64,000 nucleotides of DNA from Perca fluviatilis (GCF_010015445.1 NC_053114.1:15449224-15513223), one strand, 5' to 3'; counted from the first letter of the stretch, positions 10,152 through 23,156 are shown. Made by a program: numbers and translations. Notes: a model not told the origin generated them from the letters alone.

Positions 10152-13100
10152 AGTAATGTAGTTTTCATGCTGTTTGTTGTCTTTCATAATTCTTATTATT
10201 CTGTTCCTGCTTATCGTAGGCTCTGCACACAAAAATCCACAAGTCACCAGGCCTAACCTTGTGTTGTCATGCTACTGTTGATTCTGTGTGAAGAGAGACA
10301 TACAAGCTGTCTCTCTAACTCTCTATATAGTGCAGGGTGTGTGTGTGTGTATCTGTATCTGCCTTTTTTTATTTTTTTATTTTTTTTTTACTGCTTTTAT
10401 CGTTGTTTGTATTTTCATTGCTTTTATTGTTAAAGATTCAGTAGCCTACGTTACTTTTATAAAAATAACCTTTTATCATATTTGCTTATACTGTCGCTAT
10501 ATCCTGACACATGAGACAGATTATCTGTGGGAAAAAAAATCACGTTCCTCTGCCTCCTTAGTGCTCTATGGCATTTGCAAGTGTCCACTGTGCCCGAAAA
10601 AAAAAAAAAACACTAAGAGCCGAGGAGTCTCGATGCAGTGTCAATGACTGCTCGTGAACTGCGGTCAAACTGTCAACTAGGCAGGGCTGATCAAATATGA
10701 ATCATGATTCTGTGACTGTATTGCCTATATCTTGCCTCAGCTGCTGTCAGAAAGTTATTATTATAGTGTACTGTTTAGCTGTAAAATGAGAAAGTTTGTT
10801 ACCAAGTCAAGCTAAAAGCAAGCACCGCCCACAGACCCAAGCAAATTTTCTCTCAAGATTTTCTTAAGATTCCCCCCCTCCCCACAAAGCACAAAAGATA
10901 GAAGGCCATGGGATCAAAAAGCTCCCAAAAATTAAGCTACAGTGAGGACCAAAAGCTTTAAATGTGGGGTTTCTCTAGCAGTGTGATGAAGCAACAGACC
11001 AGATGTGATATTTTCTCACAATACTTTGTATAAATTATTTTTCAAAATGGCTACCAACCATGTCCACTTCTTGTGCAAAATGTCCCATGATGCTCTAGCT
11101 CTCCTCATGCAGCCAGACTGCGGGTAAATCCCACTGGAGCCCTGCGCTGCTCAGCTGAGTCTCCTAACCAAGTTTTAATATTTGATGAAATTAGTTCTGC
11201 TGACTGCTTCTGCACTCTTTACTTCTGCCGAATGCCTCCCAGTCCTAAATTGCAACCTGGATTTCCTTTTTTGATTAACGTTTGGTGTGTTTCACTTGTA
11301 ATGAGTGACAATTTAAAGCTATTTGCGAAGACAATTCTACCTTTTGGAAAATATTGATTTTAGCAGCAGCAGGAGCCTCATTGTTGTGTCATTCGTTTGC
11401 AGTTATTTTGGGACATATTTCATGTACAACTTCCCTCAACCTATGAAAATATACTAAACGAGACAAAGTATGTTTTCTGAAATAACAAATGTGTGTTTAA
11501 ATAGTCTAAACATGTTAGACGGATATTTCAGATATATTTGACAACACATGGAGCCAGTATATTGTAATAATTTGATACCACAACACAGCACTTAAATGAG
11601 TGTTAACCTTCTACAACACAATAAAGAATCTTTAGTGAACTACTGATGCTTAATCCTTTTCTCATAATGTCCTATGTGATTGTACTTTTGACCAAACCAA
11701 ATAGTTACAGTAAATCTGCGTCCACTGTCTCTGCAATAAACTCTTAAGTGCCTCACAGATTAAATATGTGCCTAAAAATATCCTGCACTTTATAGAGATA
11801 AGAAATGATCATTGATTTCAAGTAACAAAAAGCTCTTTCCTAAGGCAAAAAAGTTTAGTGACGTTAGTTCACTGTTAGTACTGAACTGTGGTGTAGACGA
11901 ACACTCTCTACACTCACAACATACGTAGATGATTTATACCATATCAGTCTTTAGGGCTGGGTTAACCCACTCTGCTCCCACCCTGCTCAAACTGTATACA
12001 AAATGTATTAAGTAAAAGGAAATGATATCCTGACTTCTAGTCTCTAGTATGGGTCAAGCTTGAAGAAATGCTGGATTCTACAGTTCCCATGATGCAACTC
12101 ATGCAAAAATCATAAAATTCTACGTCTGATATGTTCGTTAAAACGTTTCCTCATTATGTTAATAAGAAACCTATTCAGGTGGCACTACATTTCTCTTAAA
12201 ACATAACTTCTGTTGCAAATTAGTAGTATAGAAATGTTTTTAGAAAGCATGGTTGATGATATAAACCAGGCATGCCTGATAACTTGAGGTTGTCTTGTGT
12301 GTGCATTTCAAAAAGTTCAATAACTTTAAAAAAAAAAATAAAAAAAATAGATTTTGACTGTCTGTGTGAAATGTGTCTTTTTTTTGTTTATAAAAGAGAA
12401 CAATCTGGATTCTTGAAATAGCTCCTCTTAAACGCAGGAAGGAATATTTAGATTTCACAGCTCGGACAGACGATAAACGATGAGCAGCAGAAATATGAGG
12501 ATGAGCGAAGCTGTTTTACCGAACTCATCTGTTTCTCACTAGATTGTAATAAATTAGAAATGTCACACACCTAACTCAGGTTTCAGGTTGAGCAAGTGGT
12601 GTAAAAGCCTGATGTTTATTTGAAACAAATTGATTTAGTGTCTCTGAGTAGGACTGAACTACGTCCTGCTGCTCTTAACTGCCTTGTTATTGTCCATTAG
12701 ATGAGAGCCATGCCTCGGATCTGTAGAGCGCAGAGGGAACAACGTGCGTTTAACATGTGTTTGGATTGGAGTCCAGTGATTGATGCCCTGTCAGATTTAC
12801 CCACCAACACTTACAAAGGTCTCACTGCACTGAAGACTCCACTGCAGGACATGCTGAATGTTACTTGGAAGAGAGGAAATTAGTGTGCAAAAAAAGCTAT
12901 TGTTTGAGAAGATGTGAGGTTGTTGCAGGGTCTTTGATGAAAAGCTGTGACTTCCTTGACAAAAGTCAAGTTAATCTTTTGCCATTATGTTATGTGAAAT
13001 AATATCAAAGAAAGTCTACAGTATGTTTTAATTCAGTATGTTTTGTGTTTTTACTTGCCAGCAATATGACTTTGCAGTACTTTTTATGCATTTTTGTACA
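10152..13100. other. Long intergenic stretch, no gene recognised
   Basis: A short GT run lies near 10337 with T-rich sequence after it. A-tracts occur near 10598 and 12328. The short frames here show no recognisable domain. A small open frame at 12701-12883 has no splice context or family resemblance. Confidence 0.45.
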
Positions 13101-13132
13101 CATCTATCTATCCATCCATCCATCCAACACCC

Positions 13133-13175
<43 letters not shown>

Positions 13176-13234
13176 CATCCAACACCCAACTATCTATCTA
13201 TCTATATATCTATCTATCCATCCATCCAACACCC

Positions 13235-13283
<49 letters not shown>

Positions 13284-13331
13284 CCTATCATCCAACACCC
13301 ATCTATCTATCTATCTATCCATCCAACACCC

Positions 13332-13378
<47 letters not shown>

Positions 13379-13425
13379 CAACACCTATCTATCTATCTAT
13401 CTATCTATCCATCCATCCAACACCC

Positions 13426-13476
<51 letters not shown>

Positions 13477-13508
13477 CATCTATCTATCTATCTATCTATT
13501 TATCTATA

Positions 13509-13584
<76 letters not shown>

Positions 13585-13691
13585 CATCCATCCATCCATC
13601 CATCCATCCATCTATCTATCTATCCAACACCTATCTATCTATCTATCTATCTCTCTATCTATCTAGCTATCTATCTAGCTATCTATCAATC
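13101..13691. repeat. Compound CTAT/CCAT microsatellite with CCAACACC interruptions
   Basis: About 590 bp of (CTAT)n broken by (CCAT)n blocks and by a recurring CCAACACC motif, seen about eight times from 13126 to 13625. The interruption recurs with the same flanks (CCATCCAACACC followed by ATCTATC), so whole modules rather than single tetramers have been duplicated. All three + frames are open and give Tyr-Leu-Ser-Ile repeats; these are not genes. Confidence 0.95.
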
Positions 13692-13734
13692 TGAGCTCAT
13701 GAGTCAAGATCTCATCTTTCAGATGCTGATCTAG

Positions 13735-14200
13735 GCTAGCAGCTCTGTGAGGCTCTACTAGAGGGATCTACTAGGCCCCGCGGTGTTTTGAGCTAAATGC
13801 TAATGTCAGCTATCAATGATTATGCTAACATGCTGATGTTTTTAGCACGTATCGTGTTTACCATGTTAATCATCTTAGTTTAGCATATTAGCATGTTAAT
13901 ATGTCTTAATTAGCACAAAGTACAGCTGAGGCTGATGGGAATGGCATTAGATTTGCAGGTATTTGGTCATAAACCAAAGTATTGGACATATAGATTTTTC
14001 AGCTGTGCTTTTCCTACAATGACAAGTCAAAATGTCTGCCGTGAAAAAGATCCATTGAGGATTTTACCCGATGATGGAGCTGAGAGGAAAATTCAAAAGG
14101 ATCACCAGTATAATATAATTAATCCAGAAGGTATGAATGTATGGACCATAATTCATGGCAATCCATTCAAATGGATATTTCCCTCAGTCGTTCATTCATT
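13735..14200 (+). repeat. Degenerate copy of a widespread teleost repeat
   Basis: Landmarks in order are: GCTAAATGCTAATGTCAGC near 13793, repeated ATGCTAACATGC-type words, ACAAAGTACAGCTGAGGCTG near 13915, TTTGGTCATAAACCAAAGTA near 13963, and TTCATGGCAATCCATTCAAA near 14152. I recognise this order from a very common percomorph interspersed repeat. The open frame at 13935-14372 crosses it and is fortuitous. Confidence 0.6.
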
Positions 14201-15258
14201 TAGTCGAGAGGAGGTTAGTCAGTATGAGCAGGTTTTTAACTCTGTGATATTAGACGGAGCTACATGTTCATATTTAGTAAATGAATACACCATGTCTGGT
14301 TCAATGTTTGTGTTGTGGATTATGTGTCAATATGCCTGTACTGTACAACAAATTGCCTCTCAGGGACATTAAAGTTTTCTAAGTCTAAGTCACCATCTCT
14401 GTTTTTAGCTAATATTTGAAATATGGTGTTGATACATTTAATTTAACCAGAATAGACATGTTGAGCCACTGTAGATGGCCATGCTGTATTTGTCACATTT
14501 CTTGCATTTTTACTGGATGTAAACGTCCCATCACAGGTTAAATTCTACCATGAAATGCTAAAACTTTAATATCCTCTCGACTGTTGCCTCGGCCCTCGCG
14601 CCACAAAAATAACACGCTGCAGCTCTCAGCTCTGGTGGTAGACAGAAGCTGTCATCACAGGGCTCTTTAAGCCTCTATAGTCAGTCTGCATATAATCTCT
14701 GTAAAAAAAAAAAAAAGAAATCATAGTAATGATGTATTTGTGGTTTAAAGTGATATTTTAGGTTCTGACCACATTTGCCTTTTCTCACAACAATCTGTAA
14801 TCAAAATGTTGGGGGTTGCTCGGGTCTGTCAGCTCAATTCACTTCCATTCTTTATCAAACAGGTTACTTTTAATAACCACAGAAAGTTGCAGAAAATTTT
14901 AGTTTGTTTGGTTTTAATCACTGCGAGGTGTCGTCAGAAATATGCAAAACATGTGGTGTCTAAGAATTTGTCCAAACCACACCGATGAAGAATAGATAGG
15001 AAAAATATGCTGAGAAAAGACAAACTAGTTGAGTCCAGTGGCTACAGTCTGCAGTACGACACACATCATCTTCATCTAAACATAACAAACACATCTGCCT
15101 CAAAGCGATGACCTCAAACACAATGTTTGTGTTGATAAAACTAACACAAATACACACACACACTGCTAATCTAATAAGTGGAAGTAGCCACGGTCCAATT
15201 AAAGAACAATTCCCCATGAGAACTAATATTCAGCAGCAATGATTGTTATTGTTCAGTC
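14201..15258. other. Intergenic, no gene recognised
   Basis: An A-run lies near 14703 and a short CA run near 15153. No coding or RNA-gene signal is visible. Confidence 0.45.
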
Positions 15259-15466
15259 TAGGGCTGCGACTAGCGATTCTTTTGTTGATTAATCGATTAA
15301 TTCTTTGGTCTAAAAATGATATTCAGTTTACTGTCATAAAGGAGAGAGGAAACTAGAAAATAGTCACAATTACAAAGCTGGGATCATCCATAAAAAAAGA
15401 ACTCAAACCGATTAATCGATTATAGTGGGCGATTAAATAAAAACTAAACTAATCTTTGCAGCTCTA
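15259..15466. mobile_element. hAT-like MITE (TAGGGCTGC ends)
   Basis: The element starts TAGGGCTGCGACTAG and ends GCAGCTCTA, which are imperfect inverted termini. Flanking 8-mers GTTCAGTC (15251-15258) and GTTGAGTC (15467-15474) differ at one base, consistent with an aged 8-bp hAT target duplication. The interior carries the GATTAATCGATTA words typical of this teleost family. Related copies occur at 24156, 37975, 42083 and 50610. Confidence 0.7.
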
Positions 15467-16435
15467 GTTGAGTCTAAATCATGTATAGTTCAATTAGATT
15501 TATTAGGCATGTGATGATGTAATGATGTGAAAATGGAGCTCTCCGCTGTATTTCATTAGTTGTTATGAAGTCTTCTGTGTTCTTGAGGGGGTTAGTGGGG
15601 AGTTTACATTCCAGAGACGCTGCCCAAAACCAGAACATAACCGCGTCTCACAGCTGAGCTAAAAGTGTCCAAACATTGTTTAAATTTGCTGCAGGAGATC
15701 GTCTCCTCTGTTTGGGTGCCGCAGAAAGTGCCTGCAGGCGGAGGGCGTTACAGGCACTGTTGGGTCTGATTGTTATCAAAAGGCCTTCCTGTCTTTGAAA
15801 ATCCATGCGATGGTTGAATATCTACACGCTGCTACACACTATCCTCATAATGGGTTTAGGTATTACAGCAACACAATAACATCGAGCGCTCACAGTAAAG
15901 CATCCAGAAAGAGAAATCGGCCAGTTTTTCCTCTTTCCAATTTTGTCTTGATTTCAGTTTTATCAAGTGCATCTACTTTATTTACAGGGTCAGGAATCCT
16001 GGATTGAGGAAGCAACAAAGAGGTTGAGTTAAACATGTCTTTCCTCTGTCTGCAGGTTCAGCACTGAGGTTTACTTTTCACATCATTTGTCTTCGTTCAC
16101 TTATCTCCACTAAAGGTCCCATATGTTTATTTTTTTTTTTTCATTTATCCGAACATCTCAAAACAGCTAAAACACGTGTTTACAGATTGTAGAGAGAGTT
16201 AGGTAATAGGACAAGAAACAAGTGGTTTTAGTTTTTTGGTGCAGATCTGGATAGTTTAGAATTACATTACAGGATGAGGTTGTGAGACACTTTTTGAGAA
16301 AAATGTTGCTGCTGTTTTCTATTTGCAATTTCTTAAACAAAAGAAATTACACTTGCTCCATGTTTGCCTTTGAAACACTTTCTAAGATAAATGGATTGCT
16401 CAGCCTCAGCCGAGTACTTTTTTTAGATTAGTCTA
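15467..16435. other. Intergenic, no gene recognised
   Basis: Mixed-composition sequence with a T-run near 16131. I see no exon or repeat border. Confidence 0.45.
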
Positions 16436-16700
16436 TGTATTTAAAGATTTGACAATTTGGGGAAATACTTTCTGAGAATAAGATGAGAAGATTAATACCG
16501 ATCTTATGTTTGTGTGTTAACTATGGACCAGACAAATCAGCTAGCTTAGCTAAGTGAAACAATATGCACTATAATAAGATATCCTCTAAAGCACATACAC
16601 TAACATGTTAGACGGATAGTTCATCAATTGTTTAATCTGTTCTAGAAACTGAAATGACAACTTGTGTTGGCAGGGGAAGTTATGTGCTGCCAGATACAGC
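16436..16700 (+). repeat. Degenerate copy of a common teleost repeat
   Basis: Ordered landmarks are TTTGGGGAAATACTTTCTGA near 16457, AGATGAGAAGATTAATACCG near 16481, AGCTAGCTTAGCTAAG near 16539, CCTCTAAAGCACA near 16583, and GACAACTTGTGTTGGCAGGG near 16656. This order matches a widespread fish repeat as I recall it. Much of the middle is lost. Confidence 0.55.
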
Positions 16701-17162
16701 CAGTGAGCACACATTTTGGTTTTGTTGTCTATTAGAGTGTGATGGCACCAAACCTGGAAACCTCAATGTAAAATCTGAAAAGTTGATCTTATTGAAAACA
16801 ATGTAGGAAACCGATTGCCTTGGAAAAAGATAAGTAAATATAACTATTAGTCTAATGTTATGTCTACTTTACTTTCTACTTGTTAAGTTTAGTTGTATTT
16901 ACTTAATTTGTGAAGTTGTTCCAACTTAAAAAAGGCAAGTGAAATTACCTTGTTCTTTCTAAGTGTGTGCCGAAAAAGCTGTGCACAGGAACTGCGCCTG
17001 GTTGTTGATCGCAACAAAATAGATGCACTATTTAACTCCCCAATTTTTTTAATTATTTATTTATTTATGTAGAACCAACCATTTTTACCCTTTTGTTTGT
17101 TGATGGATTCAAAAAGCAAGACACAACAGTTAATGAGAGGTGTTATAGGCACTGTATTTTGC

Positions 17163-17233
17163 CTGAACAGAGCCAGGTTAGCTGATTCCCTCTGATTCAG
17201 TCTTTATGCCAAGCTAGGCTAACCACATCCTGA
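17163..17233 (-). repeat. Short opposite-strand fragment of the 16436 repeat family
   Basis: The words ACAGAGCCAGGTTAGCTGAT, CAGTCTTTATGCCAAGC and AGGCTAACC occur in the reverse order and orientation expected for the same family as the 16436-16700 copy. Confidence 0.5.
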
Positions 17234-17236
17234 CTG

Positions 17237-17345
17237 CTGGGGCGACTGCAGCAGTAGCTGGGTACCGAAGGGTCGCCGGTTCAAGTCTCTGTACAGACCA
17301 AGTACGGAGTGTGGACTGGTAGCTGGAGAAGTCTCCTCATTTAAT
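17237..17345 (+). mobile_element. tRNA-derived SINE fragment
   Basis: A B-box-like GGTTCAAGTCT at 17278 follows GAAGGGTCGCC. A degenerate A-box-like region lies about 40 bases upstream. The downstream body (GAGTGTGGACTGGTAGCTGG near 17309) resembles the body of fish tRNA-derived SINEs. No intact tRNA cloverleaf can be drawn, so this is not a tRNA gene. The tail is not distinguishable from the flank. Confidence 0.6.
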
Positions 17346-19002
17346 GCATGTGTATAGGTCCTGTTTGAGTGTGTGTATTTTGGGCCTGTGTGTGTGTGTG
17401 TGTGTGTAATGTGTATAATATGATATTATTTTTGATGTGGCCTGCATGTGTGCAAACATCTTAATCTAAAGTTGTAAAGATCTGATATCATGCTGTGTCT
17501 TCTACCTCACAGTTGCATGACCCACATCCTCAACCATCCCTGTTTAATTATCCTTTGCATCCTCGTTTGCATCATTATCTTGTTTGCTTCCTGCCTTTTC
17601 CCACCCATTTCACGTCCCCTTGAGAAGCTGGCAGCAAACTTTCAGATCCCACTAGCCTCTGCTAGCTGGGAATCTGCTGCCCTTTGGTTTAAATAGCATA
17701 ACCCTCTGTGTCCCATATTCCATACACAAACAGGAAGTGAAGACCTTATTGCCGAGAGAGGATGTTGTGAAAGTGTTTATTTTTCACCAAGTTCACAGTT
17801 GTTTTTGCGTTTCAAACCACACCACCTCTGAAATGTGAAGAAATCAGTTGGTTTGTTGTGTTCATTTAGTTATAGCCACATCAAATATCTTTAAACAAAT
17901 ACATTTTTATTTCGCATGAATAGCGCTTTAGGATTGTGATTCAGACAGGCTTTATTTCCCCCAAATTTTTGTCCCATTTTGAGATAAATCTCAGTGGAGT
18001 TTCTTTTTTATCTACCAGTTTCACTTCATGAGAAAATGGCTATTTAAATGGTCCCGGTGGGTTGTTTCTGCAGCATTTCCTCTTGTGAGGAATGCTCAGA
18101 GTGGGAGTGTTTCAGTGTAATAGGAAACACTTTGATATTAAGTGTGTTTCAACCAGTTATAAGATCGAGAACAAAATCATCTCTGTCGCTTTTTCAAGAT
18201 CCCCCAAAAAGATGTGTGTGAGAAAAACAGCGAGACGGCCAGAAAACAAGATTTGTTTTCATATCTGAACAATATGTAACACGCAATCTCACAGTAGTTG
18301 ATCTGGCAAATCTTTCGGAACATTTTTGGGCCCATAGTTTTGTTTTATGCTTTGTGCGAAACAATAAACACAGTTGCTGGAGGCACTGACTTTGTTGTCA
18401 TTGTAGAAAACATAACAGTCCTGAGATCCAGGAGAGGTGGAGGCAATGAACTGGGGTTACTGTGTTCAACAAACGTTAGGACGGCGAACGGCAGACTGAA
18501 TATATTTTTGTTGTGTTGTAGCCTTGAAGTTCTGATGTGGCCGAGACCTTTTTTTTTCTTCTTCTTACAAAATGAGTAACGCTGACGTGCAAAACACAAA
18601 CACAGCCTGCTTCGACGCATTGGATTGTTTACATCACCAGCGTCGGTGAGAAACCTTCACCTAAAGGCCTCCGCAGTAAAGCTGTGAACAATTCCTCATT
18701 GTCTTTTCTCATAGTGAGGGCTGATAGATGTGGTCAGTGGTGCACATCTGGACCAGGAGGTGATTGAGAAAGGAAATAGTTTGCTCCAGCTGCTGTGCAG
18801 AGGTTATGAATGCCAGTTCAGATAATTAAGGATTAGATCACTGTAGTTTCTTTGGTATTTAAAGCTAAAAATGAGAACAACATTGTGTTCATGGGAGTTT
18901 TGTAAAGTTTACATTCTTCCGTTACTCTATTGGATTGTTATTTTCAAAGCAGGTATTTTGACGTGTCAAAGCAGGCAATGCATAGGTTTAACTAATAAGA
19001 TT
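17346..19002. other. Intergenic, no gene recognised
   Basis: A (TG)n run lies at about 17388-17407 and a T-run near 18548. No exon is recognised on either strand. Confidence 0.45.
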
Positions 19003-19128
19003 TTAGGGACAGTTCACCCCAAAATAAAAAATTAATTTGTCCACTTAGCTGTAGTGTTATTTATAAATCTAGATTGTTTTGGTGTGAGTTGCCCAGTGTT
19101 GGAGATATCTGTCGTAGAGAGGTCTGCC

Positions 19129-19190
19129 TTTAGCCTGACAAGCCAGACCCACATCAAGATGTTGGGTCTGGGAACTCACCATTGGCAGGG
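19129..19190 (+). repeat. Short MITE fragment beginning TAGCCTGACAAGCCAGAC
   Basis: The segment has TAGCCTGACAAGCCAGAC followed by GTTGGGTCTGGGAACTC, an internal inverted pair around CAGACCC/GGGTCTG. It resembles the end of a common fish DNA transposon. A similar TAGCCTGGTTAACACCAGAC end is at 48619. The other terminus is not found here. Confidence 0.45.
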
Positions 19191-19627
19191 CTCAAAAATA
19201 CATTTGAAAAACTCCACAGCAATGTCTCTTTTTAGAATTTATGACCTGGTTACTCAAGATAATCTTCACTAACCTGGTTCTGAGCAGTTTCATGGTGGAA
19301 CTATTTTCTTTCTACCGAACTACACCCGCTAACCGTATCACCGCGCAAAAGGAAGCATACTCATGGACTAGATGCTCATGCTCGTGACAGCGCGAGAATT
19401 AAACATCCATGGCATCTTCCTCGGCTGAGCTATAACATTAGCTAGCTTAAGTCAGCGAGCAGTATTGGTTAGCCGCAGGTAAAGCTCAGACGAGAAGGAT
19501 GAGCCTTTTGTCCGGCCCGAGTGCCACATCTAGTTTCATTATATTCGAGAGAAGGCAGACTCTACAACAGATCTGTCCAACACTGGGCAACTCACACCAT
19601 GCAAACTAGACTGATAAATCAACAGCT

Positions 19628-20297
19628 CAAGGCGCTGACACACCAACCCGATAATTGGCTGTCGGGCAGTCTGGCGAGGTCCGTGACTCGAGTCTGTTGG
19701 GTGTGTTCCGTGCCTTCGTCCGTTGGAGGGGCCGTCGGCCTTCATTTTGGCCAACCTGACTTGCTGGGTCGGATGGCGGGCAGTCGGACTCAATGACCAA
19801 TCTGATTGGTGGAGTTCTAGCCCTTGACTAGCGAATCAGTGTACTTATGTTAGCGTGACGAACGGTTCTCAAAGTCTGACGAAAATCTTTTAAACTGACC
19901 TTTGTCGATCAGAAATGAAGACAGATTCAGCCACTGCATGGCCTATTTCTCGCTTAAAATGTTTTCAGAAACACGTTTCAGTGAACTATTTTAGTAAAAT
20001 ACGAGATTGTATTCTGAATGAGTCGCCATTATGCTCGGTTGTAAAATCCGGGAGCAGCCAGACCCACGTGACGCGTTTGTCCAATCAGCTGCTGGTTTGA
20101 ATTTTTTGGAGGTGACAATACAGATTAGCGCCACCTGCTGTTATGGAGACGCATTACGTATCGCGCACGCACAGAACGTACGCTCAAGTTGGCGTCGCTT
20201 CGGTGTGTTCCGAGGCACTTTTTTGACCTAATAACTGATCAGTCCAACTGCCTTTCCTCCTGACGGTCGGCTGTCGGGTTGGTGTGTCAGGGCCTTA
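19628..20297. mobile_element. Second MITE inserted in the right arm of the 19003 element
   Basis: The left end (GGCGCTGACACACCAACCCG) and the right end (CGGGTTGGTGTGTCAGGGCC) are inverted copies, extended inward by CGACAG/CTGTCG words. The interior of about 630 bp is more GC-rich than its surroundings and lacks a transposase. The surrounding MITE resumes right after it, so this insertion is the younger event. Confidence 0.75.
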
Positions 20298-20347
20298 ATA
20301 TATGTTTAAAATATGTTTTTCTGATTTTGGGGTGAACTGTCCCTTTA

Positions 20348-21745
20348 AAGTAATGGTGCAATGAATTTGCTTGTTGAGAATCACATCTAGCTGCTAATGA
20401 AACAACTTGTTCTTCAACTTCTTCCACAATCAGCTATTAAAAATACGCCTCCTGTGAAAATTCCTTCCTAATAACTTCGTCTACAAGAAAGAGCTGATGA
20501 AAAATGGCAGCTGGGAAACTGCTTTAGAGTGCAGCTGTGACATCAAATGAAAGCGAAGCATTAAAGTGTTATCAATGTCGTCTGCTGGAACAACTGTCTC
20601 CACTCTGCAATTCCACTAAACTCCCTTTAGTGGAAATTCAGTTACTGCTGTGACACAAATCACATCACCTTAGCATTTGAATATACTATCTACCAATGAA
20701 AACAAACAGGCGTATGTTTGATGCGTTTATCTGAAGGGTGGATTGATTTCCAGCAGACGTGGAAGCTTCTCCGCCCTCCTCCTGTCCTTGTTGGCTCTCG
20801 CAGCATGTGTGACAATGTCTGACAAGTGTTAGAAAAAAAAAAGGGCAACAAATAAAACGTGGCAACCACATGGATAACTGGTGCTATCACTCGTTAGTAG
20901 GCTCTTACAAATATTATTCGGTTAGACTCAAATTCCATACCCATCATGCTGTTTGGGCTGCAACTACATTCATGCCCATGATTAGCTTTAATGTATTCGT
21001 GAAGAGGGATATTTATTTGACAAAGTATTCACGAAACGTCACAAATGCACCCAGCGCCTTCCTCGCTCACTGTGCGGGCGGAAAGGCTTCAAAGTTTCCT
21101 AGGACCTCCAAATGGATGTTTGGCTGAACCACAGAGGACACGCAGAACACAAGCTAAGTGCTTTAGCAGCGGGTGATGCTAACACAGTAGGACAGGCTCA
21201 GTGTGGCGTGAAGCAGAAGAGTGCTGTGCGAGGTGACTTATGGGACAATGGGGCCGCTTTTCGCAAATAAAACATGAGGGCTTATCCAGAGCCTCTGAGC
21301 TGTGCAGTCTCGGTTTCTGTCAGGTGTTTGAGGGTAGAAAGAGAGGGGGGAAATCTGATTTAATGCTCCAGAACTGTTTGGATTATCTGGTGGATACAAT
21401 GAGGGGTAATTCGGTGAAACATATTGTTTTTTTGGTAATGCTCAGAATCCTATTAACTCCTTAACATCCAGTTTTCCACTTGAATATCCTCTTGAGTAGC
21501 TTTAATGCTGTTAACATCCTCTTATTCTAAATTCTAAATGAAACCCAAGACTTTGTGTTTTTATGCACTGTTTTCAGCAAATGGAAATATTCTATATTAT
21601 GTATCATGCATCATTTCCCACCAAATTTAGTTTAACATATTTATATCTTTGGAAATTCTGAGATCTGCACTAGAATTTGATATAAAGTTTTGTGCTTTGA
21701 ACAGCAGCCCACCAGCGAGACAGTAGCGTTTAAGGGGTTACATTT
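20348..21745. other. Intergenic, no gene recognised
   Basis: No repeat border, exon or RNA gene recognised. The short frames do not resemble known proteins. Confidence 0.45.
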
Positions 21746-22034
21746 AAGGCATGGGCAATATATCGATATTATATCGATATCGTGATATGAGACTAGAGTC
21801 TTAGATTTTGGATATCATAATAACGTGATATGACATAAGTGTTACCAGACTGTTGTAGTTGTTTTCCCCACTTAAACATTATGTCCATATTACTGTTGAT
21901 TATTTATCTGAAATCGAAGTGTGAAGATATTTTGTTAAAGCACCATAAGAACAGAATATCGCAGCAATATCGATATCGAGGTATTTGGTCAAGAATATCG
22001 TGATATCTGATTTTCTCCCAATCGCCCAGCCCTA
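21746..22034. mobile_element. MITE-like element rich in ATCGATAT words
   Basis: The left end (AGGCATGGGCAATATATCGA) and the right end (ATCGCCCAGCCCT) form imperfect inverted termini. Internal ATATCGATAT and CGTGATATGA words recur in both orientations (near 21763, 21968 and 21995). I recognise this as a common teleost MITE type. The target duplication is unclear. Confidence 0.6.
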
Positions 22035-23097
22035 GTTATACATTCTTCTTCTGTCTGGTAAAATGTCGAAAGAACTTATTTATATTTTGTTGAATTTATA
22101 AAAGCATGTAAAGGTATAAAAGATACCAACGCAGGATGGCTTAAAGGAGTAGATCACTGGATAGGACATTGCTTTTTGCAGAGTAATAGGTATTATCTGA
22201 TCATTTAGAGAAAAATCATACATTACAACATATGTAGTAGCGGTAGTTGGGACATCTCCAAGGGCTCACAAGACCAATCTAAGTGGTTATGAGCTAATTA
22301 CAAAAAAAAGGAAACAAAAAGGAACATTCTGCTCCACAAAATGATGTTGATTTTTTTGAAACTTTCTTCTCATATTTGGCATTTGCTTCATTTTATTTTG
22401 AAATGATAGATTAGTTTCACCTGTTTGTGCCTCTGAAATTATTCAAATCTAGCAATCTTAGAAGGACAAAATCATTGTTTGGTTCAGATCATGGACATAC
22501 TCAACCTGTGACAAGGGGTCACAAGTTATATTTTTGGCGATTGAAAGAGAGCCTGCAAAAGAATATTTCTCATGCAATTTTATGGACATGACAGCTTTTT
22601 GAACTGACACTGTTTAGTTTGAGACATGTGGGACTAGTTGTGATATAAAACCAGAAGACAGTCTTCTCCCGCTTCTTCAATTAATGAGAAGCAGCGAGGA
22701 TTTGTGGCCCCCAAGGTTCTGAAACAATTTATGTAGTTTAAAAAAATAAACACCTCTTGATAAGTTTAACTATAAAAGTCTCAGCCCTAAATTATGTAAA
22801 GCCTCAACACTTAGAGGGAAGAGGTCTGTGAGTTTAGGTCCAAACTACGTCAAGCATTCCTTTAAATCCAACCGAAGAAACATATAAATAAGACATTGTT
22901 TGCGCAGTACATCTACACAAAGCTATCTTTGGCAGTGAAGATGGCAGTGACATCTTTGGGCATAAAAGGTTCGGAGCTTCAGTGACTCATATCTTGCTTG
23001 TTAACCCATTGTTTGCCAGTGGTCCAGGTTTTCCAATCTGTGATTATTTTTTTAGGAATCATTTTTGGACAGCTGCATTAAAGAGTTGTGGGACGAA

Positions 23098-23156
<59 letters not shown>

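Larger units (their letters stand above)
19003..20347. mobile_element. Large foldback MITE carrying nested insertions
   Basis: The outer ends are inverted copies: GGGACAGTTCACCCCAAAAT near 19007 and TTTTGGGGTGAACTGTCCCT near 20326. Subterminal sequence is also inverted: GGTGTGAGTTGCCCAGTGTT near 19080 pairs with the reverse complement near 19582-19602. The right arm is split by a second element at 19628-20297, and a short unrelated repeat piece sits at 19129-19190. No transposase frame is present. Confidence 0.75.

Noticed and set aside
13038..13734. Three overlapping long + strand frames of Ser-Ile-Tyr-Leu repeats
   Set aside because: They are produced by the CTAT microsatellite, whose length gives open frames in every phase.
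13935..14372. 145-codon open frame
   Set aside because: It lies across a degenerate dispersed teleost repeat and has no recognisable domain or splice context.
11507..16620. Shared word ACATGTTAGACGGATA at 11512 and 16604
   Set aside because: The match does not extend on either side, so it is probably a short remnant or chance. It is not enough to call a repeat pair.
17237..17345. Possible tRNA gene
   Set aside because: Only a B-box-like word is good. The A box and acceptor stem do not pair, and the downstream sequence fits a SINE body.
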